64,000 bases of DNA from Segatella baroniae B14 (GTDB taxonomy: Bacteria > Bacteroidota > Bacteroidia > Bacteroidales > Bacteroidaceae): assembly GCF_022024235.1 (NCBI RefSeq), contig NZ_CP091800.1:216501-280500 (forward strand). The letters run 5' to 3'. The notes beneath the pieces are model-generated. The model was not told where the DNA came from. It ran no database searches and was given only the letters and a program-made list of their open reading frames with translations. Position numbers and translations under genes: made by a program. Of the stretch, positions 1 to 7,999 are shown piece after piece. Within the stretch, counting starts at the first letter, position 1; every line of letters starts with the position of its first letter.

Positions 1-2
1 CG

Positions 3-332
3 GGGACGGCGTTCGTTGTTCGCTCAAAATGGGGCATTACGGAAATGACCATCGTACTGACTCCCTTGTTCATTTACCTCTTCGTGTTTTTCTTTAAAAA
101 AATAGGTCGGGCTAACCAAGTGTTCTTGTTCTTAAGCAAACATTCTATGAACATGTGGTTAATCCACTCTTTCTTTTGTTATTACTACTTTCAGAAAGAG
201 ATGCTCATGGTGAGTAATAATGCTATTGTAGATTATGTGCACCTTATAGTGGTGTCGCTGGTGAGTTCGGTGATGGTGGGTTGGATTTGGAGAGGAATAT
301 ATAAAGGTGTAATGTTCATTTCCAATAAATAA
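3..332 (+). CDS. Acyltransferase family 3 membrane protein, C-terminal part (5' end outside window)
   Basis: The reading frame is open from the first bases of the window, so this is the 3' end of a longer gene. About 110 residues are visible, with two or three hydrophobic segments and a LSKHSMNMWLIHSF stretch typical of the last membrane helices of OafA-like acyltransferases, which add acetyl or other acyl groups to surface sugars. It lies just ahead of a GT4 glycosyltransferase on the same strand, consistent with a polysaccharide locus. The family call rests on the C-terminal motif alone; a polymerase-like membrane protein is the alternative. Confidence 0.6.
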   Translation, partial: GTAFVVRSKWGITEMTIVLTPLFIYLFVFFFKKIGRANQVFLFLSKHSMNMWLIHSFFCYYYFQKEMLMVSNNAIVDYVHLIVVSLVSSVMVGWIWRGIYKGVMFISNK

Positions 333-396
333 AATGTTGAATGACGATGAATATAATTCTCTTTATTAATTTTTGAGAACATAATTGTTAACTGAA

Positions 397-1560
397 ATGA
401 AGATTTTACTAGCAAATAAGTTTTATTACCGTCGTGGCGGTGACTGCATCTATATGCTCAACCTGGAGCAGTTGCTCAAAGCACATGGGCATGAGGTAGC
501 AGTATTTGCGATGGATTATCCGGAGAATGTGGAGAGTCCATGGCAGAAATACTTCCCGTCGAACATGTCGAAACTGAAAGCGTTTACAAGACCTTTCGGA
601 GATGGAGAAACAAAGAAAAAGTTTACGCAACTGCTGAATGACTTCAAGCCAGATGTGGTGCATCTGAACAATATCCATACGCAATTGTCACCAGTCGTTG
701 CGGAGATTGCCCATCAGAAAGGTATCAGAGTCATATGGACGCTGCATGATTATAAACTGCTGTGTCCCCGGTATGACTGCATGAGGGCTGGCGACAACTG
801 TGAGCTGTGCTTTCAGGATGGAAACAAATGGAACTGCGTGAAGTATTCCTGCATGAAAGGTGGGAAAATAGGATCATTCATTGGCTATCGCGAGGCAGTG
901 AAATGGAACAGAGTACGGTTAGAGAATGATACCGATGCCTTTGTGTGCCCGAGCCAGTTTATGGCAGACAAAATGGTGCAAGGAGGATTCGATAAGTCGA
1001 AGATCACGACTCTGTGCAACTTCATCGACATAGAGAAATGCAAGCGGACGGACAGCTATCATAAGGGTGACTACTATGCTTATGTAGGCCGGTTAAGCCA
1101 CGAGAAAGGTGTGAAGACACTGATAGAGGCGGCAAACCTGCTCCCCTACCGCCTTGTGGTCATCGGGGGTGGTCCACTGATGGCAGAGTTGAAGACTGTC
1201 GCTCATGGCAACGTTGAATTTGTGGGCTTCAAACAGTGGGACGACATCAAGCGATTGGTCGGGGGTGCCCGTTTCTCTGTCATCCCGTCAGAGTGGTACG
1301 AGAACAACCCGCTGTCGGTCATTGAGGCTGAATGTCTTGGTACTCCTGTGCTGGGTGCAAGAATCGGTGGTATACCTGAACTGATCCGTGAGGGTAAGAC
1401 GGGCATGACATTCACAAGTAAGGATGCCAAAAACCTGAAAGACAAGATACAGCAGATTTGGGATGCCACATTTAATTATCAGCAGATTGCCGAAGAGTCC
1501 ATGCAGCGGTATAATGCGGAGGAGTACTACAAGAATATCATGGGGATATATCAAGGTTAA
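397..1560 (+). CDS. Glycosyltransferase family 4
   Basis: GT-B type sugar transferase of about 387 residues. The N-terminal domain begins MKILLANKFYYRRGGDC, a glycine-rich donor-side loop. The C-terminal domain has YVGRLSHEKGVKTLIEA, then PSEWYENNPLSVIEAECLGTPV, which holds the GT4 glutamates that bind the nucleotide-sugar diphosphate. A Cys-rich stretch (residues about 126-155) resembles that of wbaZ-like GT4 proteins in which a small Cys motif sits between the domains. I chose the ATG at 397; a TTG at 385 would add four residues but has no better ribosome site. The acceptor and sugar cannot be told from the sequence. It is probably cytoplasmic and membrane-associated, adding a sugar to a lipid-linked polysaccharide unit. 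Confidence 0.85.
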   Translation: MKILLANKFYYRRGGDCIYMLNLEQLLKAHGHEVAVFAMDYPENVESPWQKYFPSNMSKLKAFTRPFGDGETKKKFTQLLNDFKPDVVHLNNIHTQLSPVVAEIAHQKGIRVIWTLHDYKLLCPRYDCMRAGDNCELCFQDGNKWNCVKYSCMKGGKIGSFIGYREAVKWNRVRLENDTDAFVCPSQFMADKMVQGGFDKSKITTLCNFIDIEKCKRTDSYHKGDYYAYVGRLSHEKGVKTLIEAANLLPYRLVVIGGGPLMAELKTVAHGNVEFVGFKQWDDIKRLVGGARFSVIPSEWYENNPLSVIEAECLGTPVLGARIGGIPELIREGKTGMTFTSKDAKNLKDKIQQIWDATFNYQQIAEESMQRYNAEEYYKNIMGIYQG

Positions 1561-1561
1561 T

Positions 1562-1622
1562 AGCCACAGACGGCACGGACGACACGGACTTTCTTGAGAA
1601 TATAGTCTGTGTAGTCCGTGGC
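1562..1622. repeat. Intergenic palindromic repeat, GCCACGGACG family, copy 1
   Basis: The left arm GCCACAGACGGCACGGACG is complementary, with mismatches, to the right arm AGTCTGTGTAGTCCGTGGC, so a transcript would fold into a long imperfect hairpin. Related copies follow the next two genes (2800-2898 and 4028-4047). It fills the gap between the GT4 gene and the radical SAM gene and may act as a transcript-end stabiliser or be a small non-autonomous mobile repeat. Confidence 0.7.
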
Positions 1623-1654
1623 AAATAGATAAAAAAGAAGAATAATCATTAATT

Positions 1655-2791
1655 ATGAGTAACAATAGAATTCCGCGTCCAACAGACGCAAGTATAATTT
1701 TGACGTACCGCTGCCCGATGCGGTGCGTGATGTGCAACATTTGGAAGAACCCAACAAATCGTAAAGAGGAGTTGAAGGCAGAGGATCTGAAGTGTCTGCC
1801 TGACCTGAAGTTCATCAACCTGACGGGTGGTGAGCCTTTCATCCGTGAAGACTTAGCGGATATCGTGGAGGAGTGCTATAAGCACACCAATCGTATCGTC
1901 ATCTCTACTTCGGGCTGGTTCGAAGATCGTGTGGTAGCGCTCGCTAAGAAGTTCCCAAACATCGGTATCCGTATCTCCATTGAGGGTCTAAGCCAGAAGA
2001 ATGACGAGTTGCGTGGACATGCCGGGGGTTTCGACAAGGGACTACGCACGTTGCTGACCCTTAAACACATGGGATTGAAGGACATCGGTTTCGGATGTAC
2101 TGTGAGCAACAACAACTCCAAGGATATGCTGTCGCTCTATCAATTGTCGCTGTCAATGGGCATGGAGTTCGCTACAGCTGCATTCCACAATTCTTTCTAT
2201 TTCCATAAGTACGACAATCTGATTACCAATAAGGATGAGGTTTGCAACAACTTCAAACAGCTCATTGAGTGGCAGTTGAAGGAGAAGCACCCGAAGAGCT
2301 GGTTCCGTGCTTGGTTCAACATGGGACTCATCAACTACATTGAGGGAGGCAAGCGCATGTTGCCTTGCGAGGCAGGTTCTGCCAACTTCTTCATCGATCC
2401 ATGGGGTGAGGTGCTGCCTTGCAATGGTATGGAGACGAAGTATTTCGAAGGCTCCATGGGTAATATCCATGAGAAACCGTTCATGGAGATCTGGGAGAGT
2501 GAGCAGGCTCAGAAAGTACGTGAGGCTGTGCGCAGTTGCCCGAAAAACTGCTGGATGGTCGGTACTGCCAGCCCGGTGATGCACAAGTATGTGAAATATC
2601 CGGCTAAGTGGGCATTGAAGAACAAGTGGCGCTCCATCTGTGGCAAGGAGGCATGCCTCGACTTCTCACAGTGTCCAGTAGGACAGGATCCACGGCAGGG
2701 TGACTTGAGAGTGCTGCACCCAAATGTCGAAGAGATACAGCCTGCGGGAGAGCCGATGAAAGGTGCAGGGCACACTGAGGAAAATAAATAA
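1655..2791 (+). CDS. Radical SAM/SPASM domain protein
   Basis: A 378-residue radical SAM enzyme. The [4Fe-4S] binding motif CPMRCVMC (CxxxCxxC) is at residues about 20-27, followed by LTGGEPF, the SAM-contacting GGE motif. The C-terminal part has a SPASM-like Cys pattern (LPCEAG, VLPCNG, CPKNCW), which normally holds one or two auxiliary iron-sulfur clusters. Radical SAM/SPASM proteins are common in Bacteroidota polysaccharide loci; substrates are mostly unknown. It lies between two GT4 genes on the same strand, each gap carrying the GCCACGGACG repeat. A role in sugar or peptide modification of the surface polymer is inferred from context only. Confidence 0.85.
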   Translation: MSNNRIPRPTDASIILTYRCPMRCVMCNIWKNPTNRKEELKAEDLKCLPDLKFINLTGGEPFIREDLADIVEECYKHTNRIVISTSGWFEDRVVALAKKFPNIGIRISIEGLSQKNDELRGHAGGFDKGLRTLLTLKHMGLKDIGFGCTVSNNNSKDMLSLYQLSLSMGMEFATAAFHNSFYFHKYDNLITNKDEVCNNFKQLIEWQLKEKHPKSWFRAWFNMGLINYIEGGKRMLPCEAGSANFFIDPWGEVLPCNGMETKYFEGSMGNIHEKPFMEIWESEQAQKVREAVRSCPKNCWMVGTASPVMHKYVKYPAKWALKNKWRSICGKEACLDFSQCPVGQDPRQGDLRVLHPNVEEIQPAGEPMKGAGHTEENK

Positions 2792-2799
2792 TCAAACAG

Positions 2800-2898
2800 T
2801 AGTCTGTGGTTTAGCCACGGACGAGACAATGATTTTTAGCCACAGACGACACGGACGATAGCATAATAATAGTCTGTGAAGTCTGTGTTTTCCGTGGC
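2800..2898. repeat. Intergenic palindromic repeat, GCCACGGACG family, copy 2 (compound)
   Basis: Two units sit side by side: a short hairpin GTCTGTGG-tttag-CCACGGAC (about 2802-2822), then a longer imperfect palindrome with left arm GCCACAGACGACACGGACG and right arm AGTCTGTGAAGTCTGTG followed by CCGTGGC. It is the same family as 1562-1622. Confidence 0.7.
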
Positions 2899-2913
2899 TT
2901 AATAAAGATAATT

Positions 2914-4020
2914 ATGACAAAGATAGTTGTTACAGGTACACGTGGCATCCCTAATGTGATGGGTGGTGTGGAGACACATTGTGAGGAGCTCTTTCCACGC
3001 ATTGCGAAGATGGGATTCGACGTGACGGTCATCCGGCGGTCCACTTATGTGCATGACGGACTGACGGAATGGAAGGGTGTGAAGCTCGTGGATGTCGACA
3101 CACCGAAGAAGAAAGCTTTTGAGGCCATCATCCATACATGGCGCGCCATCTGGAAGGCGAAGCGTCTGCATGCCGGCATTGTACATATCCAGGCCATCGG
3201 TCCGGCGATGCTCACACCGCTGGCACGTCTGCTCGGCATGAAAGTAGTGTTCACCCACCATGGTCCTGACTACGACCGTGACAAATGGGGCTTCGCCGCC
3301 AAGACGATGCTGAAATTCGGAGAGCGCATGGGCTGCATGTTTGCCAATGATGTAGTGGTGATATCAGACGTCATCCGTAACATCGTCAAGGACAAGTATG
3401 GCAGAACGAAGGGTGTACACCTTATCTATAATGGTGTGCCGGTGCCGGAGATCTGCGACTATCCCGAATATTTCGATAATTTAGGCATTGAGAAAGGTAA
3501 GTATGTCCTTGGCATGTGCCGTTTTGTTCCGGAGAAGCACCTGCACGATTTAGTGCATGCTTTTGTGAAATGGCAGGAGAAGCACCCTGAGCGGAAAGAC
3601 ATCAAACTGGTACTTGCCGGTGATACCGACTTCGAGGATGATTATTCGCGCGGTTTGAAAAAAACGGCGAAGGAGAATGGTGTCGTGCTGACGGGATTCA
3701 TCAAAGGTCGCAAACTGCACGCTCTGCTCACCAACTGCCTCTGTTACAGTCTGCCGTCGTCGCACGAGGGTCTTCCGATTTCTCTGTTGGAGGCCATGAG
3801 CTATCGTGTACCGGTTATTGTCAGTGACATCCCTGCCAACTTAGAAGTGGGACTGCCTGAGAAAGACTATTTCCCCATGGGGGATGTGGAAGCCCTCACC
3901 GCCAAGCTCGATGCTGTCCTCGCTGAGCCCGCCCATCATGTGGAATATGACATGAGCAAATACGACTGGGATAAGATCGCGGAACAGTTTGCAGAGATCT
4001 ATCGCTTGCTGGAGAAATGA
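2914..4020 (+). CDS. Glycosyltransferase family 4 (rhamnosyltransferase-like)
   Basis: A 368-residue GT-B glycosyltransferase. The start MTKIVVTGTRGIPNVMGGVET is characteristic of the DUF1972/WcaI-like GT4 branch that contains several rhamnosyl- and mannosyltransferases. The C-terminal half has CRFVPEKHLHDLVHAF and PSSHEGLPISLLEAMSYRVPV, where the E-x7-E type glutamates bind the sugar nucleotide. Length is normal for the family. It follows the radical SAM gene by about 120 bp. The sugar specificity is not readable from the sequence. Confidence 0.85.
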   Translation: MTKIVVTGTRGIPNVMGGVETHCEELFPRIAKMGFDVTVIRRSTYVHDGLTEWKGVKLVDVDTPKKKAFEAIIHTWRAIWKAKRLHAGIVHIQAIGPAMLTPLARLLGMKVVFTHHGPDYDRDKWGFAAKTMLKFGERMGCMFANDVVVISDVIRNIVKDKYGRTKGVHLIYNGVPVPEICDYPEYFDNLGIEKGKYVLGMCRFVPEKHLHDLVHAFVKWQEKHPERKDIKLVLAGDTDFEDDYSRGLKKTAKENGVVLTGFIKGRKLHALLTNCLCYSLPSSHEGLPISLLEAMSYRVPVIVSDIPANLEVGLPEKDYFPMGDVEALTAKLDAVLAEPAHHVEYDMSKYDWDKIAEQFAEIYRLLEK

Positions 4021-4027
4021 TTTTTTT

Positions 4028-4047
4028 GCCACGGACGACACGGACGA
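4028..4047. repeat. GCCACGGACG repeat, copy 3 (half unit)
   Basis: Left arm only (GCCACGGACGACACGGACGA) right after the GT4 stop codon; no matching right arm is seen in the following 180 bp. The rest of the gap to the next gene at 4227 is AT-rich with no recognisable gene. Confidence 0.55.
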
Positions 4048-4226
4048 ATGATAAATAATTTTTTTGATAAAACAGAAGAATATCAAACGTTCCTGTATCA
4101 AATCAAAGCAATAGTAGGTCCATTAATTAGTAATTTAAAAGGCTCCATGATTTTCTACGTGAGCAAGTTCTACGTAATAGGAAAGGTTAATTGACTAAAA
4201 TGGTTAAACAAAATAAATAACACATA

Positions 4227-5231
4227 GTGAACAATAAAACAAAGAACAGATTAATCAATTTTGATATAGCAAAGGCTATATGTATGATCTTAGTTGTTAT
4301 AGGTCATTACATTCCTGAAAACGCTCCAAGTTGGTATGTGATGAACAGAGAATTCATATATACATTTCATATGCCCTTGTTTATGTTTGCAAGTGGGTTC
4401 ATATATATTGCCTTCAAGAAAGATGAAAGTTATGGCCACTTTCTAATGAAGAAGGTGAAGCGTTTGATGATACCTTATATTGTTACATCACTTATAATTG
4501 TAACCATCAAATTGCTAACTGAAAAGAACGCATATGTAGAGAATCCTGTAACAGTATTGTCATATATCAAGGTCTTATACAGTCCAGTGGCAGGTTATTT
4601 CTTGTGGTTCATATGGGCACTATGGTGGATGTTTGTCATTGCGCCTATATTCAGATCGAAACGATTACGAATTACAGGCTTCGCCATTGCCTTATTACTT
4701 CATTACATGCCTATATCTATTACAACTTTATTCTGCTTGGAACAAGCACGAATAATGATGGTATATTTTTTTCTTGGTATCGTTGCATATGATTATAGAG
4801 AAGTATATATCGGCTACACAAAGAAATTGGCCATTCCTGTAATTTTACTATTTGCAGGAGGAGAGTATGTTTTTCTTGAACATCTATCCGTATTGGGGGG
4901 GGCAATAGAGAACATGATACCATACTTAGGAATTGCAACAGTAATGTATATTTCAACGTTGTTGGAACATCATCAAACATTGGTCTTTAGTAAAGTGCTC
5001 TGTTCAATTGCTCCTTCTACTTACATTATTTATCTATTCCATACAACTTTTGAAGGATTTACCAAAGCAGTTATTCATAAGATACCTGCATTTTGTGATA
5101 CTTCAAGCGAGGTAATGTTTACTTTAGGAGCAGTTGTTGTTGTTTTTATCGGTATAGTCGGTCCTATCGCCTTACATAAATATGTTTTATCTCGATTCAA
5201 AATCACACGATTCATGTTTGGGCTAAAATGA
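4227..5231 (+). CDS. Acyltransferase family 3 (OafA-like) integral membrane protein
   Basis: A 334-residue protein with about ten hydrophobic segments. The N-terminus has NFDIAKAICMILVVIGHY, the conserved opening of acyltransferase-3 proteins (D..KA....V..GH), followed by FTFHMPLFMFASG-like sequence (here YTFHMPLFMFASGF). These proteins move acyl groups, usually acetyl from acetyl-CoA, across the inner membrane onto sugars of O-antigen or capsule. The start is a GTG; there is no nearby in-frame ATG that keeps the conserved N-terminus. It is the last gene of the plus-strand polysaccharide segment; the accessory island begins about 60 bp downstream. Confidence 0.85.
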   Translation: MNNKTKNRLINFDIAKAICMILVVIGHYIPENAPSWYVMNREFIYTFHMPLFMFASGFIYIAFKKDESYGHFLMKKVKRLMIPYIVTSLIIVTIKLLTEKNAYVENPVTVLSYIKVLYSPVAGYFLWFIWALWWMFVIAPIFRSKRLRITGFAIALLLHYMPISITTLFCLEQARIMMVYFFLGIVAYDYREVYIGYTKKLAIPVILLFAGGEYVFLEHLSVLGGAIENMIPYLGIATVMYISTLLEHHQTLVFSKVLCSIAPSTYIIYLFHTTFEGFTKAVIHKIPAFCDTSSEVMFTLGAVVVVFIGIVGPIALHKYVLSRFKITRFMFGLK

Positions 5232-5291
5232 TACTAATTTTGTATCTAAAAAATCAAAGAGATTATTAATTAATAAAATGAACCTTGTTTT

Positions 5292-5322
5292 TTTGTCTGA
5301 TAACACAAAATCCTTACCTTTG
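5292..5322 (+). promoter_or_regulatory. Bacteroidota-type promoter (TTTG / TAnnTTTG)
   Basis: A TTTG at 5292-5295 and TACCTTTG at 5315-5322 are 19 bp apart, the standard spacing of the Bacteroidota -33/-7 promoter. It lies 23 bp before the ATG of a truncated ATPase gene, so an intact promoter drives a gene remnant. Confidence 0.65.
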
Positions 5323-5345
5323 TAGAGAAATAATAAGAAAAGAAG

Positions 5346-5534
5346 ATGAGTGAGTCTATCCAGATACGTAATTTCGGTCCAATCATGTCAGCAGATTTGC
5401 AAGATATTAAGAAGTTCACGATTATTATAGGTTCTTCTGGATCGAGTAAGAGCACAATCATTAAGTTACTCTCATTATTTCGTTGGCTATATAAAAGACT
5501 CAATATCCGTGCATATCATACGTTCCATTATTAA
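5346..5534 (+). pseudogene. Truncated AAA/ABC-type ATPase, N-terminal fragment
   Basis: Only 62 residues. The start SIQIRNFGPIMSADLQDIKK and the Walker A GSSGSSKST match the N-terminus of AAA_21/OLD-like ATPases; the intact relative at 9773-10987 begins in the same way (IKNIGPLSNADV..., GPQSQGKST). The frame then ends at TAA with no Walker B or C-terminal part downstream, so the gene is broken. A short peptide cannot be an active ATPase. It probably marks the edge of an insertion or deletion at the start of the accessory island. Confidence 0.7.
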
Positions 5535-5556
5535 GAATAGACATTAAGGAACAGAA

Positions 5557-6075
5557 ATGACATACGAAGAAATCTGGCAGAAGATAAAGAGGATGGGGCA
5601 GCGTGACCGTAAGCTGCTGGCTTACGAGATGACACTCAAGGGTCTCAGCGTGGGATATGTTCATCCCCACTACTACTTTGATGCCAAAGGCGTGCATACA
5701 ATCCTCTTCTATCCCAAGGGTAGCCAGCATGAGACAGATGATAAGGACGGAAAGTATTTCAGCGCATTGAAGGAGATTATCGAGAACGACAAAGAGATAC
5801 ATGTGCGTGTAAAAAGGTATGCATGGTTGCCACGTTTTATCAATGATTGGCGAGAAGGTGAAATTGTAAAATCTTATATCTGTTCACGCTATAATGGTGA
5901 ATGGGTTAACAGATGGTATAGGATACTGCCCGGCAAGAGCCTTGCGGGTGAACGCCCCCGCTCTCTGTTTTTGTCGAGTCAGAATGGATATCAGCTTGTA
6001 TACAAGATGACGGCTTGCCACACGGATAATAATGTGCAGGAGATGACGTTCTTAAAGATGGAGACCAGCAAATAA
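5557..6075 (+). CDS. Hypothetical protein, 172 aa
   Basis: I do not recognise this protein. It is soluble (no signal peptide or membrane segment), rich in Lys, Arg, Trp and Tyr, starting MTYEEIWQKIKRMGQRDRKLL. It could belong with the broken ATPase 20 bp upstream, since both read on the plus strand, and may be the surviving second gene of a two-gene cassette. Codon use looks like its neighbours. Confidence 0.55.
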   Translation: MTYEEIWQKIKRMGQRDRKLLAYEMTLKGLSVGYVHPHYYFDAKGVHTILFYPKGSQHETDDKDGKYFSALKEIIENDKEIHVRVKRYAWLPRFINDWREGEIVKSYICSRYNGEWVNRWYRILPGKSLAGERPRSLFLSSQNGYQLVYKMTACHTDNNVQEMTFLKMETSK

Positions 6076-6165
6076 TCTCCAAAATCTCTGGCAAACAGTA
6101 CAGATATTGCCTGCTAAAAAAGTGAGAGCCTTAGTCGAGGAAAGGAATGCCCGACTACGAGAGAT

Positions 6166-6295
6166 TGGGCACGGGCCATCGAAGAACTAAGGCGTAAAGG
6201 AATGAGCCCGGTACAATACCGAGCTCACTACTATAGAGAGTTGAATAATTAATGTTTAATTTAATGTCCAACTTTTCGGGGTCACATCACACATA
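6166..6295 (+). mobile_element. IS3-family insertion sequence remnant (3' end)
   Basis: The frame 6166-6252 translates to a C-terminal transposase tail ending RRKGMSPVQYRAHYYRELNN, the KGxSPVQYR tail typical of IS3-family OrfB proteins. It is followed by TGTCCAACTTTTCGGGGTCAC, which resembles the terminal inverted repeat of IS3-group elements. No upstream DDE domain is present, so only the end of the element survives. Its outer end abuts TGATGTG, perhaps the edge of an interrupted gene. Confidence 0.5.
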
Positions 6296-6689
6296 AGTAT
6301 CCTCCCCTTTCTCGTTTTTAAGTGCCCATACACCTTGGATATGTGTACATGCACTAACTTTCGTCGATGCAAAGATAGCTTAATTTCTCGAATGAAACAA
6401 GCAAATCGAGGGTAAAGTTATTTTAGAATATTTAAATTGCCAGAGGTGATATTATGATATTACAAAGACCTAGGCACCATGCTCAACAAGCTTATTGGAG
6501 TATGTTAGGTCTGCGTTTTAGGCAGAATATAACTCAAAGACGTGGAGTAACACTTTTTGATTGAGGGGGGCTTATTTTTTCAAAAAAAGTCCGCAATACC
6601 TGTTTATCGGCACTGCGAACATATGATTTATCGCTTTTCAGATTTTAGCGGACAGCAATAATATATAATACGCTTTTCTGGTCATTGTA
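6296..6689. other. Non-coding stretch with an orphan minus-strand promoter
   Basis: No gene is seen. A minus-strand TATCTTTG -7 box (plus-strand caaagata at 6370-6377) points leftwards to a short region interrupted by the IS3 remnant. A GTCCGC/GCGGAC inverted pair (6591 and 6648) flanks a short AT-rich stretch close to the end of the STAS-like gene and may be its terminator region. Confidence 0.4.
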
Positions 6690-6995
6690 TTACGCTTGTT
6701 CGTATCTATTTAAATAATCACGTAATCTCATAGCCTGTTGCTGAGTAATATTTACAAAACTAACATATTGCTTTAAGGTATTTACACCATCTTCGTCTAT
6801 AATACGCCCAATTGATACATTTAGCAAAATAGAAGGTAACGATGTAACACCCTCCATATCAATAGATAGCTTATCATTTTTTTGGATAGCTTCTTTAATA
6901 GAACTATAGAGAACTTCACCTGCAGCAGGAAGATTCTGCCTAGATTCTAAAATATCAATCATTTTTATCATACACATAAGCACTTTTTTTACCAA
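6690..6995 (-). CDS. STAS-like (DUF4325-type) small protein
   Basis: A protein of about 100 residues with the layout of STAS-like DUF4325 domains: a beta strand DKLSIDMEGVTSLPSILLNVSIGRII (quoted in part), where the family normally has an acidic strand followed by a Ser-rich turn and a helix. Such domains accompany histidine-kinase-type ATPases, in the manner of anti-sigma antagonist proteins. Its start overlaps the end of the upstream ATPase gene by 7 bp, indicating translational coupling. Several downstream Met codons could also serve as start. The target of this pair is unknown. Confidence 0.6.
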   Translation of the reverse strand: MVKKVLMCMIKMIDILESRQNLPAAGEVLYSSIKEAIQKNDKLSIDMEGVTSLPSILLNVSIGRIIDEDGVNTLKQYVSFVNITQQQAMRLRDYLNRYEQA

Positions 6996-7864
6996 TCAAA
7001 TTCTTCTATTATCACTTCATCCTCAGATTTACTCAAATCTACTTCGAAGTAAATCAAAGTTCCAGGATAATTAATGTCGGTATCATAAAACTGAATACCG
7101 GTATTTTCTTCTTTTAGCAATGAAGCCATACCACTAAATATTCTAGCGGTATCTGCTCCATTCAAAATATTAGCTAAACCAAATCCCCTATTTCTTTGTG
7201 TTGAGCCAACCGTAAATTTATCTTTAACGGCTATCTTTAAGGCTTCTTTATCATTTTTGATAGAAGGTAAGAATGATCTAACTGATTTTGTAATGCCAAT
7301 TCCGAAATCGGAAATGGCCACATGAAGTTTATAGTCTTCTTCAATATACTTTATGATTGAAAATGCATTATTACCAGCTTTAGCATGATCAAAGACATTA
7401 TAAAAAGCCTCTGTCATTATTGTACTTATAAAACTTAAATCCTTCTTTTTGAAGTATGTATTTCTAAAGTAATCTTCTACTTTTTTTGCATAAAGATCCA
7501 TCTCTTTTTCTACAATTCTCCATAGATTAAAAATATCTTTAGAAGTCTTAGCTTCTACGTGATTTTTTCCACCTTTCCAATACTCAGAGAAATTAAGGTC
7601 CTTGTAAATATATTCATAAACAGGACGGTTTTGATCTATATTAATACAAGTCAAATACCCGTTAGTCGATAAATAATGTATGAGATTTGCTAATGTTACA
7701 AGATGAAAAGGTAAAATGTTTTCAACATTAATAGAATTGGCAAAAAAGAATGTTACTTTTGTACCATTACCATTTTTGCTTAACTGTCCATAATAAGTAC
7801 AGATTTCATGACGCCAATAGCTTTCATCTGTATTATTAAATTCTATTTTTATTTCTTTTGACAT
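6989..7864 (-). CDS. Histidine-kinase-like ATPase (GHKL) protein
   Basis: A 291-residue protein with a C-terminal GHKL ATP-binding fold: N box with EAFYNVFDHA (residues about 155-164), G1 box ISDFGIGI, and G2 box RGFGLANI. There is no histidine phospho-acceptor domain, no membrane segment and no response regulator nearby, so it is not a standard two-component sensor. It overlaps the STAS-like gene by 7 bp. ATPase plus STAS-like pairs resemble anti-sigma/antagonist modules and are often found in mobile DNA. A TAAATTTG promoter box lies 32 bp upstream. Function is unknown; a switch or defence role is inference only. Confidence 0.7.
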   Translation of the reverse strand: MSKEIKIEFNNTDESYWRHEICTYYGQLSKNGNGTKVTFFFANSINVENILPFHLVTLANLIHYLSTNGYLTCINIDQNRPVYEYIYKDLNFSEYWKGGKNHVEAKTSKDIFNLWRIVEKEMDLYAKKVEDYFRNTYFKKKDLSFISTIMTEAFYNVFDHAKAGNNAFSIIKYIEEDYKLHVAISDFGIGITKSVRSFLPSIKNDKEALKIAVKDKFTVGSTQRNRGFGLANILNGADTARIFSGMASLLKEENTGIQFYDTDINYPGTLIYFEVDLSKSEDEVIIEEFDW

Positions 7865-7895
7865 TCTATAACCTATAGATATAAAATCTAGTTTG

Positions 7896-7903
7896 CAAAT
7901 TTA
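7896..7903 (-). promoter_or_regulatory. -7 promoter box for the GHKL/STAS pair
   Basis: On the minus strand the sequence reads TAAATTTG, matching TAnnTTTG, about 32 bp before the ATPase start codon. Confidence 0.5.
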
Positions 7904-7999
7904 ATGCTATTTTTTTAATTTAAGTCATTAATAATCTTGTTTTTTAACTCATATATCAAAATTGAGACACTTTTATATGACCATTCTTGCAAAGCACTA

